DNA from: Actinophytocola gossypii
Lineage (GTDB): Bacteria; Actinomycetota; Actinomycetes; Mycobacteriales; Pseudonocardiaceae
NCBI RefSeq assembly: GCF_025165815.1
Contig: NZ_JAFFZE010000016.1
Location: 402,047-466,046 of the forward strand
Direction of reading: 5' to 3'
Length of the DNA: 64,000 bases
Under the pieces are notes generated by a model. It was not told the origin of the DNA and did no database searches. It saw only the letters and a program-made list of their open reading frames with translations. Below are positions 1-7,348 of this stretch, piece after piece. Position 1 is the stretch's first letter; each line of letters starts with the position of its first letter. The translations under genes and the position numbers were made by a program.

Positions 1-714
1 CGAGCGCGGATACACCTGGCCGACCGAGTCGAACACCCTGGTGAACCCCAGGTACTCGGCGATCCGCCGCTGGAAGGCGTCCAGCGCGGAGACGTCCCCG
101 TCGAACAGGGCGAGCATGTCCTGCCCGGTGCCGACCGGGCCCTGCACACCGCGCAGCGGATAGCGCTCGATCAGCCCGTCCAGCCGTTCGAACGCCACCA
201 GCAGTTCCTCGGCGGCCGAGGCGAACCGCTTGCCGAGCGTGGTGGCCTGCGCGGCGACGTTGTGCGAGCGGCCGGCCATGACCAGGTCGGCGTGCTCGGC
301 GGCGAGCGCGGCCAGCCGGGCCAGCACGGCGACCGCGCGGTCACGAACCAGCACCAGCGAGTCGCGGACCTGGAGCTGCTCGACGTTCTCGGTGAGGTCG
401 CGGGAGGTCATGCCCTTGTGCACGTGCTCGTGCCCGGCCAGCGCGTTGAACTCCTCGATCCGGGCCTTCACGTCGTGCAGCGTCACCCGCTCGCGGGCCG
501 CGATCGACTCCAGGTCGACCTGGTCGACGACGCGCTCGTAGTCGACCAGCACCCCGTCCGGGACCTCGGCCCCGAGCGCGGACTGGGCCCGCAGGACCGC
601 GAGCCACAGCCGCCGCTCCAGGACGATCTTGTGCTCCGGCGACCACAGGGTGGCGAGCTCCGCGGAGGCGTAGCGACCGGCGAGCACGTTGGGGATGCGC
701 GGCTTGACTGTCAC
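1..714 (-). CDS. purB: Adenylosuccinate lyase PurB, N-terminal 238 codons (cut by window edge)
   Basis: PurB is a cytoplasmic enzyme that removes fumarate from SAICAR and from adenylosuccinate in purine synthesis. The visible part has HDVKA at residues 80-84, GMTSRDLTEN at 101-110, and GRSHNVAAQATTLGKRF from 148, which is the actinobacterial version of the THGQPA-type catalytic histidine segment. The C-terminal signature loop lies beyond base 1. The start is taken as the GTG at 712-714, because the conserved sequence begins about eight residues later and no better codon lies upstream; the ribosome binding site is weak. purD and purA, which act in the same pathway, are also in this window but not adjacent. 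Confidence 0.93.
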   Translation of the reverse strand, partial: MTVKPRIPNVLAGRYASAELATLWSPEHKIVLERRLWLAVLRAQSALGAEVPDGVLVDYERVVDQVDLESIAARERVTLHDVKARIEEFNALAGHEHVHKGMTSRDLTENVEQLQVRDSLVLVRDRAVAVLARLAALAAEHADLVMAGRSHNVAAQATTLGKRFASAAEELLVAFERLDGLIERYPLRGVQGPVGTGQDMLALFDGDVSALDAFQRRIAEYLGFTRVFDSVGQVYPRS

Positions 715-725
715 GTCGGGCCAGC

Positions 726-888
726 CTAGCCGCCCGGTCGGAAGCGCAGGTCGCGGTCGGACACCAGGTTCCGCAGGAGGTGATTAACCCCATGTCGTCG
801 GTGCCGTTGAGGGTGACCTCGGCGACCAGGCCGTCGGGGTCCAGCCGGGTCGCGGGGGCGCGGGCGAACTCGCGGAACCGGACACTGG
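726..888 (-). pseudogene. Frameshifted coding remnant between the sigma operon and purB
   Basis: The complement of this stretch reads as plausible protein in two successive frames. The first segment (about 793-880) gives FREFARAPATRLDPDGLVAE..., preceded by a stop. Shifting frame near 790 gives HLLRNLVSDRDLRFRPGG and then a TAG at 726-728, just before purB. Neither frame is open over the full length and no start codon with a ribosome binding site is visible. The composition looks protein-like, so it may be the tail of a gene that lost its 5' part and picked up an indel. I do not recognise the family, and it could still be chance in GC-rich DNA. Confidence 0.3.
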
Positions 889-892
889 CCGC

Positions 893-1057
893 TCACGGCC
901 AGAGGGTGGAAAGGGTTGCCAGCGTGACGAGCACGGCGAGGGTGACCGCGAGCCGGAGCGCTCTGCGGTGGCGCGCGGCCCTGGCGACCAGCGCGTCGAG
1001 GTCGAGCAGCAGTGCCGGCTCGTCCAGCCGGACCTCGCGCAACCGGTCCTCGATCAC
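893..1057 (-). CDS. 54-aa membrane protein resembling the N-terminal part of the adjacent sigma-associated protein
   Basis: This small gene lies 8 bp after the stop of the 265-aa membrane protein and should be the third gene of the sigma operon. It starts with GTG (1055-1057) and ends with TGA. Residues 14-32 (EPALLLDLDALVARAARHR) align with EPPLRLDPDALMATARRQ of the upstream neighbour, and both are followed by one hydrophobic transmembrane helix (here residues 34-51). It thus looks like a free-standing cytosolic stub plus membrane anchor, without the extracytoplasmic domain. It may modulate the sigma factor or be a truncated duplicate. No family is recognised, and expression is inferred only from position. 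Confidence 0.55.
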   Translation of the reverse strand: MIEDRLREVRLDEPALLLDLDALVARAARHRRALRLAVTLAVLVTLATLSTLWP

Positions 1058-1065
1058 GGCGGTGC

Positions 1066-1863
1066 CTACAGGCCGAGTGCCGGGTCCACGGCGAGCCGGG
1101 CGAGCTGCTCGGCGGTCACCGGCATGGGTGGCGTGCTCATGGGCAGGGTGGCGGCGGGGTCGTAGTCGTAGCCGACGACCGAGACCACCGAACCGTCCCG
1201 GCGGAAGTGGTAGACGGCCAGGATCGTGATGGGTGGGTCGCCCCTCCCGGTCCGCACGTCGACGGCCAGCACCTGGCCCCCGCGCTCGGTGTCGAGGGTC
1301 TCGCAGCCGTCCGGGTCGGGGACGCACACCTCGTCGGGGCCCTCGGAGTGCGCGCCGGGGGCGTAGACGTTGACGCCGAGCGCGAAGCGGTTGCCGTCGA
1401 GGGTGTAGTGGGCGAAGGAGGTCAGGTAGCCCTGGCCGTCGTCGACGTCACCCGCTGCCTCGCCGGCGAACGGCGCGACCTCGACGTCGGTGGCGCCGGG
1501 CAGCACGGTGGGCGCGACGTCGCCGAGGAACGCGCGCATCTGGTCGCCTCGGCGGTACAGCTCGGCGGCGGTGTGCACCCGGGGCTCGACGTCCGGCGGC
1601 GGCCAGGGCGGCGGGGTCGGTGCGGTGGTCGTCGAGGTGGTCACGGGGGGCGCGGCCGGGGCGAGGTCGTCGCGGGGGCCGATGGCGGCCGGCAGGGTCA
1701 CCGCGGCGACCGCGACCGCCGCCGTCGCCAGGCTCACCGCCACCAGCGCCCGGCGGCGGACCTGGCGGCGCGCGGTGGCCATCAGCGCGTCCGGGTCGAG
1801 ACGCAGCGGCGGCTCCCCGGCCACCGCGTTGGCCAGTCCGTCCCGAACGTCCTGCTCGGTCAC
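1066..1863 (-). CDS. Membrane-anchored protein of the SigE-type sigma operon (anti-sigma-like)
   Basis: This 265-aa protein has a short cytoplasmic N-terminus (residues 1-40, acidic then arginine-rich), one transmembrane helix (about 41-62, alanine/valine-rich), a Pro/Thr linker and an extracytoplasmic domain. The GTG start at 1861-1863 overlaps the TGA of the upstream sigma gene (GTGA), so the two are translationally coupled. Such single-pass partners of SigE-family sigma factors are common in actinobacteria and are presumed to sense envelope conditions and hold the sigma factor. No zinc-binding anti-sigma (HxxxCxxC) motif is present, so the anti-sigma role is inferred from context. The outer domain is not recognised. 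Confidence 0.75.
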   Translation of the reverse strand: MTEQDVRDGLANAVAGEPPLRLDPDALMATARRQVRRRALVAVSLATAAVAVAAVTLPAAIGPRDDLAPAAPPVTTSTTTAPTPPPWPPPDVEPRVHTAAELYRRGDQMRAFLGDVAPTVLPGATDVEVAPFAGEAAGDVDDGQGYLTSFAHYTLDGNRFALGVNVYAPGAHSEGPDEVCVPDPDGCETLDTERGGQVLAVDVRTGRGDPPITILAVYHFRRDGSVVSVVGYDYDPAATLPMSTPPMPVTAEQLARLAVDPALGL

Positions 1864-2408
1864 GTCACGACCCTCCCCGCGGTCGGGCCCAACTCCTCGG
1901 CCGAGAGCCGGGCGACCGAGGCCCGCAGGGTGTCCAGGCCGCGGGCCGTCTGGCTCTTCACGGTGCCCTCCGAGCAGCCGAGCACCGCCGCGGTCTCGGC
2001 CACCGACAGGTCGTCGAAGTAGCGCAGCACCAGCGCCGCGCGCTGGCGGGGCGGCAGCGTCAGCAGGCCCCGGTGCACCAGGTCGCGCACCCACATCCGG
2101 TGCACGCCGTTGGCCGGGTCGTGCCGGTCGTCGGCGGTGTCCGGCACGGCCTCGGCGGTGTGCTCGGAGCGGCGCCACGGGCGGCGTTTCTCGTCCAGCC
2201 AGGTGCGCAGGAGCACCGTGCGGCCGTAGTTGGCCAGGCTCTCGTCCTGCTGGATGCGCGACCAGGAGCGGTAGACCTTGACGAGGGTCTGTTGCATGAG
2301 GTCCTCCGCCAGGTGCCAGTCACCGCAGAACAGGAACGCCGAGCGGCGCAGCGACGCGGCGTAGCGGGTGGCGAACCGGCGGAAGCTCTCCTCGTCGGTC
2401 TGTCGCAT
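1860..2408 (-). CDS. SigE-family ECF RNA polymerase sigma factor
   Basis: This 182-aa sigma-70 family protein has region 2 near residues 8-75 (SAFLFCGDWHLAEDLMQQTLVKVY, typical of the SigE family) and region 4 near 110-165 (LPPRQRAALVLRYFDDLSV, then the helix-turn-helix CSEGTVKSQTARGL). It would direct RNA polymerase to a small set of stress genes. The start is set at the ATG 2406-2408, which has GGGAG about 6 bp upstream; an in-frame upstream ATG at 2435 lacks this. It is coupled by a 4-bp overlap to its membrane partner. The promoter region shares the motif GTGCAACC-N12-CGGTC with the second sigma gene of the window, suggesting autoregulation or cross-regulation. Confidence 0.92.
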   Translation of the reverse strand: MRQTDEESFRRFATRYAASLRRSAFLFCGDWHLAEDLMQQTLVKVYRSWSRIQQDESLANYGRTVLLRTWLDEKRRPWRRSEHTAEAVPDTADDRHDPANGVHRMWVRDLVHRGLLTLPPRQRAALVLRYFDDLSVAETAAVLGCSEGTVKSQTARGLDTLRASVARLSAEELGPTAGRVVT

Positions 2409-2436
2409 GGGGCTCCCTTCGCACCCGTTACCCACG

Positions 2437-2460
2437 ACCGAGAGCGGGCCGGGGTTGCAC
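2437..2460 (-). promoter_or_regulatory. Shared promoter-like motif upstream of first SigE-type sigma gene
   Basis: On the minus strand GTGCAACC, then 12 bases, then CGGTC lies about 30-52 bp before the sigma start codon. The same arrangement (identical GTGCAACC, 12-base gap, CGGTC) precedes the other sigma gene at 4357. ECF promoters typically carry an AAC-containing -35 and a GTC-containing -10, so this fits an autoregulated ECF promoter. Assignment rests on two copies only. Confidence 0.45.
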
Positions 2461-3048
2461 TCAGGGCGCGAGGAACTCGTGCAGCATGCGGCGGGCGACC
2501 GCGCGCGGGTCCGGGTCGATCCCGATCAGCGCGTTCACCACGGCGCCGTCGACGAGCGCGATCAGCTGCTCCAGCCGGCGGCGGTCGACCTCCATCCCCG
2601 ACCGGGTGAAGACCTCGAGCAGCAGGCCGCGCAGCTCCTCGCCGAGGGCGAGCATCAGCGGCCGCAGGTAGGGGCGGCGGAAGGTGGCGACCAGCCGTTC
2701 GTAGCGCAGCAGCACCAGCTCGGCGTCCCGGTCGCCGGCGGGTGGGCCGAGGAGCTGGTCGAGCACCAGGTCGATGACCGAGTCGACGCCGCGCGGCCGG
2801 GTCGGCAGCTCGGCGAGCAGGGCGGCGCCGCGGACCAGCTCGGCGCGGCCGTGGTGCTCGACCGCGGCGGCGACCAGGTCGTCGAGGGAGTCGAAGTAGT
2901 ACGTGGTGGAGGCGAGCGGCAGGTCGGCGCGTTCGGCGACCGCGCGGTGGCGGAGGGCGTCGAACCCGCGCTCGACCAGGAGCTCCGCCGCGGCCTCCAC
3001 GAGTGCCTGCCGGCGACGCTCGCCCTTCGGTGTGCTGGCGGCCGTCAT
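2461..3048 (-). CDS. TetR family transcriptional regulator
   Basis: This 195-aa protein has a TetR N-terminal DNA-binding domain: residues 8-55 contain GERRRQALVEAAAELLVERG, then ALRHRAVAERADLP and STTYYFDSLDDLVAAAV, the usual helix-turn-helix and the YYF motif. The C-terminal helices would bind an unknown ligand and mediate dimerisation. It stands alone between the two sigma modules, with 52 bp to the first sigma gene's start and 31 bp to the next gene, so no target can be assigned from divergent neighbours. The HTH is typical of TetR; the ligand domain is not specific enough to assign a subfamily. Confidence 0.9.
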   Translation of the reverse strand: MTAASTPKGERRRQALVEAAAELLVERGFDALRHRAVAERADLPLASTTYYFDSLDDLVAAAVEHHGRAELVRGAALLAELPTRPRGVDSVIDLVLDQLLGPPAGDRDAELVLLRYERLVATFRRPYLRPLMLALGEELRGLLLEVFTRSGMEVDRRRLEQLIALVDGAVVNALIGIDPDPRAVARRMLHEFLAP

Positions 3049-3079
3049 CTCCGACGATCGTGCCAGGTGCCGGCGCCGC

Positions 3080-3823
3080 TCAGAACTTCAGGGCGATCCG
3101 CTCGACCCATTCCTCGAGTTGGTCGGCGTACGGCGGGTCGACGCTGTCGGCGGGGTCGGCGCTGGCCACGATGACCGTGTCACCGTCCGCGGTGGTGGTG
3201 CTGGCCCGCCGGACCTCCCAGCCGGGCGGCGGTTCGAGGGTGACGACCTCGCCTGGCGGGACCAACCAGCCGGTGACCGTGCCGCCGGGCACCTGGAACG
3301 TGACCTTCGTCGCGGTGTCGACGCACTCGACGCGGCCGTCCTCGGCCTCGACGTTGGCGGCGGCCGGGAGCTCGCCCGCGAGGGCAGCAGCGAGCTCCCG
3401 GTCCGCCTGTTCGCACCCGCTAGGGGTGCTGCCAGGCCCGATGGGCCCGGCTTCCTCATCCGAAGAGCGGCCCTGCTTCCGCGACTCCGGAGAGGAGCTC
3501 TGATCGTCGCCACGCTGCGTTTCCGCGTCGCCGCGACCTCCCTCTTCAGGTAACTCGTATGGAGCAGCGTTTTCGTTACCGCTCGCTGCCGCGGGACTTT
3601 CCGCGCCGGTCGTCTCCATCGAGCCCGGTCCTGTCCACAATGCCACGCCTAGCGCACCGATGCCCGCCAGGATCGCCACACCAAAGGCTGAACCTGTCAG
3701 CGCGCGGTTCCGCCTGCGCAGCTGCCGGCCCGACTCGCGGGCGACGTCGTCCCGGTCGAACGTGGGGGGCGGCGCGTCGGCGACCGCGTCACGCAGCAAC
3801 TCGGTGAGCTTGCGCTCGTCCAT
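3080..3823 (-). CDS. Membrane-anchored partner of the second SigE-type sigma factor (anti-sigma-like)
   Basis: This 247-aa protein starts MDERKLTELLRDAVADAPPPTF, with a cytoplasmic segment up to residue 38, an arginine-rich RRRNR border and a transmembrane helix at about 42-65. A long Ser/Glu/Gly-rich linker (70-130) follows, then a compact outer domain with two cysteines. Its layout matches the 265-aa partner of the first module: short inner domain, single helix, outer domain. It lies 15 bp downstream of its sigma gene and is presumably co-transcribed. No zinc anti-sigma motif is seen. The role as the sigma factor's sensor or anchor is inferred from gene order. Confidence 0.72.
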   Translation of the reverse strand: MDERKLTELLRDAVADAPPPTFDRDDVARESGRQLRRRNRALTGSAFGVAILAGIGALGVALWTGPGSMETTGAESPAAASGNENAAPYELPEEGGRGDAETQRGDDQSSSPESRKQGRSSDEEAGPIGPGSTPSGCEQADRELAAALAGELPAAANVEAEDGRVECVDTATKVTFQVPGGTVTGWLVPPGEVVTLEPPPGWEVRRASTTTADGDTVIVASADPADSVDPPYADQLEEWVERIALKF

Positions 3824-3838
3824 CGACGTCCTCCCTCC

Positions 3839-4357
3839 TCAGGTGGTCGACCGCAGGTCGTCCAGGGTGTCCCCGAGTGCCTCCCGCAGCGCGGTGAGCC
3901 CTCGGGCGGTCTGGCTCTTCACGGTGCCCTCGGAGCACTTGAGCGCCGCCGCGGTGGCCGACACGTCCAGTCCCTCGAGGAACCGCAGCACGAGCACCGC
4001 CCGCTGCCGGGGCGGGACCCGCCGCAGGCCGTCGAGCAGCGCCGCCCGGTTCGCGACCGTCGTGTCGACGCCGCTGCCCGGCTGTGCCCGTTCGGGCAGC
4101 TCGTCGACCGCGCGTTCCCGCCGCCACGGGCGTCGGGACTCGTCGATCACCGCGCGCACCAGCGTCCGGCGGACGTAGGCGTCCAGGGCCCCACGGTCCC
4201 GGATCTTGCGCCATCTCCGGTGCAGCGCGACGAACGCGGTCTGCGCGAGGTCGTCCGCGCGGTGCCAGTCACCGCACAGCAGGTACGCGGACCGCCGCAC
4301 GGCGTCGCGCCGTGCCGCGAAGTACTCCGCGAAGTCCTCCTCGTCGCGTTGTTCCAC
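3839..4357 (-). CDS. SigE-family ECF RNA polymerase sigma factor (second copy)
   Basis: This 172-aa protein is clearly related to the 182-aa sigma factor encoded at 1860-2408. Region 2 contains SAYLLCGDWHRADDLAQTAFVALHRRW and region 4 contains VPPRQRAVLVLRFLEGLDVSATAAALKCSEGTVKSQTARGL in pieces, with the same GDWH and SEGTVKSQTARGL signatures. The ATG start at 4355-4357 follows GAGAG in the leader. It heads a two-gene operon with a single-pass membrane protein. The 166-bp divergent region to the threonine aldolase gene carries the shared GTGCAACC motif. Specific target genes are unknown. Confidence 0.92.
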   Translation of the reverse strand: MEQRDEEDFAEYFAARRDAVRRSAYLLCGDWHRADDLAQTAFVALHRRWRKIRDRGALDAYVRRTLVRAVIDESRRPWRRERAVDELPERAQPGSGVDTTVANRAALLDGLRRVPPRQRAVLVLRFLEGLDVSATAAALKCSEGTVKSQTARGLTALREALGDTLDDLRSTT

Positions 4358-4397
4358 GCGGACTCTCTCCGCTCGTCGTTCTGCGTATGGGGGACGG

Positions 4398-4421
4398 ACC
4401 GGGACGGGTCAACGGTTGCAC
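4398..4421 (-). promoter_or_regulatory. Shared promoter-like motif upstream of second SigE-type sigma gene
   Basis: The minus strand reads GTGCAACC, 12 bases, CGGTC about 41-64 bp before the start codon, the same block as upstream of the first sigma gene. This is likely the operon's ECF-type promoter, recognised by its own product or its paralogue. The inference rests on the identity of the two blocks in otherwise different leaders. Confidence 0.45.
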
Positions 4422-4523
4422 GGGTCCCGACTGAGATGTAGGCCCACCCCCTTCCGGAGTCACTCGTTGGACGCGCGAGGTGCCCGTAGGGATGCCCGCA
4501 CCCGGATGTGGTGTGATCGGATC

Positions 4524-5546
4524 GTGACAAACACGAGACTCATCGATCTCCGCTCGGACACCGTCACCAAACCCGACGAGGCGATGCGGGTCGCCATGGC
4601 CAGAGCCGAGGTCGGCGACGACGTGCTGGATCGTGACCCCACGATGCGCCGGCTCGAGGAGCGGGTGGCCGACCTGCTCGGCGTCGACGCGGCGCTGTGG
4701 GTGCCGAGCGGGTCGATGGGGAACGTGATCGCGCTCACCATTCACCTGAACCGGGGGGAGAAGTTCCTCGCGCCGCGCGGCGCGCACGTGCTCGACAGCG
4801 AGCTGGGTGCCGCCGCGTGGCTGTCCGGCGGGATGCCGGATCCGGTCGAGTGGGGTGACCGGCCGGGTCACCTTCCGGTGGAGGCGGTACGCACGGCGGG
4901 CGGGAACGCGCCGTACTACGCGCTGCGGACCACCCTGCTGTGCCTGGAGAACACGCACAACGCGGCGGGCGGGGTGGTCACGCCGCCGGACGAGCACGCC
5001 AAGCTGGTGGCGACCGCCCGCGACGTCGGCTTACGCGTGCACCTGGACGGCGCGCGGCTGTGGCACGCCTCGGTGGCCCTCGAGGTGCCGCCGGCGGCGT
5101 TGACGGTCGGCGTGGACACCGTCCAGGTGTGCCTCAGCAAGGGTCTCGGCGCGCCGGTGGGGTCGCTGGTCGCGGGCTCGGCGGGGTTCGTCGAGGAGGC
5201 CAGGCGGGTGCGGAAGATGCTGGGCGGCGGCGTGCGGCAGGGCGGGGTGCTGGCGGCCGCCGGGCTGGTCGCGCTGGACCGGATCACGTCGCTGGCCTCC
5301 GACCACGCGAACGCGGCGACCCTGGCGGCCGGGCTGGCCGAGCTGGGCTGGGAGGTCGACACGCCGGAGACGAACATCGTGCTCACCTCGACCCCCGACG
5401 CCGGGGCGACGCTGGAGCGGCTGCGCCGGGTCGGCGTGCTGGCGGTGCCGATGCTGAACCGGGTCCGGTTCATCACGCACCGGGACGTCAGCGCGGCCGA
5501 CGTCGCCGAGGTGCTGGAGCGGATCGGCGGGATCGGCTGGCGCTAG
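4524..5546 (+). CDS. ltaE: Threonine aldolase (PLP-dependent, beta-eliminating lyase fold)
   Basis: This 340-aa protein matches low-specificity L-threonine aldolases, which cleave threonine or allo-threonine to glycine and acetaldehyde. It begins with the family's IDLRSDTVTKP, then GDDVLDRDPT (31-40), the HLDGARLW segment (173-180) with the PLP-contacting aspartate, and SKGLGAPVGS with the PLP lysine at residue 206. The GTG at 4524 is chosen because the conserved IDLRSD follows within six residues; an in-frame ATG at 4506 is an alternative giving six more residues. It is divergent from the second sigma operon. Length is normal for the family. Confidence 0.9.
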   Translation: MTNTRLIDLRSDTVTKPDEAMRVAMARAEVGDDVLDRDPTMRRLEERVADLLGVDAALWVPSGSMGNVIALTIHLNRGEKFLAPRGAHVLDSELGAAAWLSGGMPDPVEWGDRPGHLPVEAVRTAGGNAPYYALRTTLLCLENTHNAAGGVVTPPDEHAKLVATARDVGLRVHLDGARLWHASVALEVPPAALTVGVDTVQVCLSKGLGAPVGSLVAGSAGFVEEARRVRKMLGGGVRQGGVLAAAGLVALDRITSLASDHANAATLAAGLAELGWEVDTPETNIVLTSTPDAGATLERLRRVGVLAVPMLNRVRFITHRDVSAADVAEVLERIGGIGWR

Positions 5547-5553
5547 CCGTGGC

Positions 5554-6339
5554 TCAGTCGTCGCGGCGCTGCTCGGCCAGGTGGTCGGCCATGGCCCGGA
5601 TCTCCGCGCGCAGCTCGGCGATCTCGGCGAGCAGGACGTCCTCGGCCTGCTCGGCGCGCTCGGCGGCGGCCTCCTCCGTGCCCTTGAGCATCCGCACGAA
5701 CCAGGACGCGACCAGACCGGTGACCACACCGAGCAGCGCGATCCCGCCGACCATGAGCGTGGCCGCGACGATCCGGCCCTCGCCGGTGACCGGGTAGCGG
5801 TCGCCGTAACCGACCGTCGTGATCGTGGTGAGCGTCCACCAGGCGGCGTCGCCGAAGGTGGTGATCGTGGCGTCCGGGGCGTCGCGCTCCGCGTCCAGCA
5901 CGGCGAGCGACGCGCACAGCCCGACCAGGATCGTCGCGCCGCTCGCGTACACCGCGACGCGCTGGTGCAGGGTGTGGATGAGCCGCCGGTTCAGCAGGGT
6001 GATGATCGTGACCACCCGCAGCGCGCGCAGCTGGCGCAGCATCGGCAGGACGACCACGAGCAGGTCGAACGGGTTGCGCAGGACGAACCTGAGCTTTCGC
6101 CTGGCCAGCCAGAACCGGATCACGTAGTCGGCGACGAAGACCAGCCAGATCACCCAGATGCCGGCCTCGACGATGGCCCTGGTGTTCTCGTCCGCGCTCA
6201 CGTGGAGCACCTGGACCGCGTAGAGCGCGAGGAAGATCGCGGCCAGCGCGGTCAGCGGCCAGTCGGTCCACCGCCGCCACCGGCGCAGGCCCGGCTCGGC
6301 GGCCAGCCATGCCGGTAATCGGGGTTCGAGTTCGGTCAC
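5554..6339 (-). CDS. Voltage-gated-type potassium channel
   Basis: This 261-aa membrane protein resembles six-helix Kv-type channels. Hydrophobic helices lie at about 28-48, 57-76, 90-103, 105-118 and 128-148, followed by a pore helix and the selectivity filter TVGYGD at residues 175-180, and the last helix at about 190-215. The S4-like segment carries regularly spaced arginines (LRQLRALRVVTIITLLNRR). A charged helix (about 220-258, AAAERAEQAEDVLLAEIAEL) should form a tetramerising coiled coil. The ATG start is at 6337-6339. It lies 20 bp from a small membrane protein gene on the same strand. Confidence 0.88.
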   Translation of the reverse strand: MTELEPRLPAWLAAEPGLRRWRRWTDWPLTALAAIFLALYAVQVLHVSADENTRAIVEAGIWVIWLVFVADYVIRFWLARRKLRFVLRNPFDLLVVVLPMLRQLRALRVVTIITLLNRRLIHTLHQRVAVYASGATILVGLCASLAVLDAERDAPDATITTFGDAAWWTLTTITTVGYGDRYPVTGEGRIVAATLMVGGIALLGVVTGLVASWFVRMLKGTEEAAAERAEQAEDVLLAEIAELRAEIRAMADHLAEQRRDD

Positions 6340-6358
6340 CCGGACATTGTGCGGGTTC

Positions 6359-6529
6359 TCAGCGGATCTGCTTGCGTTGTGACGCGCCCTTCACCGCCGC
6401 GTAACCGATCGCGCCGACGGTGATCACGGCACCGACGATCAGCAGCGTGCCGAGCACCTTGAACACGACTCCGAGCACCGCGAAGGCCACCCAGATGACC
6501 ACGATGGCGCCGAGGATCTTCAGCAACAT
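6359..6529 (-). CDS. Small two-helix membrane protein, 56 aa
   Basis: The frame runs from ATG (6527-6529) to TGA (6359-6361) and gives MLLKILGAIVVIWVAFAVLG, a second hydrophobic stretch at residues 25-45, and a basic tail (KGASQRKQIR) that should face the cytoplasm. It lies directly upstream of the potassium channel gene on the same strand with 19 bp between, and 48 bp downstream of the EspG-like gene. The ribosome binding site is not strong. I do not recognise a named family; similar short hydrophobic proteins with this architecture are common in actinobacteria. Membrane location is inferred from hydrophobicity. Confidence 0.6.
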   Translation of the reverse strand: MLLKILGAIVVIWVAFAVLGVVFKVLGTLLIVGAVITVGAIGYAAVKGASQRKQIR

Positions 6530-6577
6530 ACTTCGAGTGTGCCAGGTGATCGGGGCCAGGACATCGGGGAAATACCC

Positions 6578-7348
6578 TCAGACCTCGTCGAGCAGTTCCT
6601 CGACCAGCATCGCGAGCCGCCGGTTGTCGGCCGGGGTGACGGTGCTCCAGCGGCGGCCGTCGTTGTTGGGTTTGGCCAGGTGGGCGTAGCGGCCGTGGTG
6701 GGTGTCGTGGAAGGCGACGACGCGGTCGGCGCGGACCATCCGCCCGTCGCGCTGCACCCGGTTGGCGCCGAACTGCCCGCGCAGCCCGATGCCGTCGACC
6801 ATGCCGGCGAGCGTCTTGGCGTCCGAGCCGCTGACCCCGCTGTCGATGAGCGCGGAGGCGAGGAGCCGGCTGTCGCCCCGCGCGTCGGCGTCGGCGGCGG
6901 TGAGCAGGTCGGTCGGCACGCTCACCGACCGCCCCGGCCCGGCCGGCGCCTCGCCGCAGACGGAGACGGCGGCCTCGGCGATCGCGGTGTCGCGGGCCGG
7001 GATCAGCCAGACCTCGCCGGAGTCGACGACCGCGAGCAGCGCCTGGTTGCCGGCGACGACGGTGAGCGCGCGGATCTCCCGGTCGCTCCACACCCAGCTG
7101 TCCAGGCAGACCTGTGGGCGGGCGAGCAGGTTGAGCTGGTCGACGAGCTCGGCGTCGGCGCGCTCGCCGTCGGCCAGCCCGCGGGCAGTGAGCCCGGCGA
7201 GGGCTTCGGCGACGAGCTGGGCGCGCTCGGTGTGCGTGCGGCCGGGACTCGGCAGGCCGAGCGCCTCGTGCCGGCGCGGCAGGCGTTCGCGTTCCCAGAT
7301 GACGTCGAACTCGAGCGCGGTGAGCCGGACGGTGTCGCTAGTCGTCAT
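6578..7348 (-). CDS. EspG-like ESX (type VII) secretion-associated chaperone
   Basis: This 256-aa protein resembles the ESX secretion-associated EspG family: an N-terminal LTALEFDVIWERERLPRR opening, a central beta-rich region (LLAVVDSGEVWLIPARDTAIAE) and a C-terminal segment with DTHHGRYAHLAK. EspG proteins are cytosolic and bind the tip of PE-PPE dimers to keep them soluble and deliver them to the cognate ESX machine. The ATG (7346-7348) overlaps the end of the PPE-like gene by 11 bp, so chaperone and likely client are coupled. It is the last gene of the four-gene ESX accessory operon. No EccA-E or mycosin genes are in the window. Confidence 0.75.
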   Translation of the reverse strand: MTTSDTVRLTALEFDVIWERERLPRRHEALGLPSPGRTHTERAQLVAEALAGLTARGLADGERADAELVDQLNLLARPQVCLDSWVWSDREIRALTVVAGNQALLAVVDSGEVWLIPARDTAIAEAAVSVCGEAPAGPGRSVSVPTDLLTAADADARGDSRLLASALIDSGVSGSDAKTLAGMVDGIGLRGQFGANRVQRDGRMVRADRVVAFHDTHHGRYAHLAKPNNDGRRWSTVTPADNRRLAMLVEELLDEV

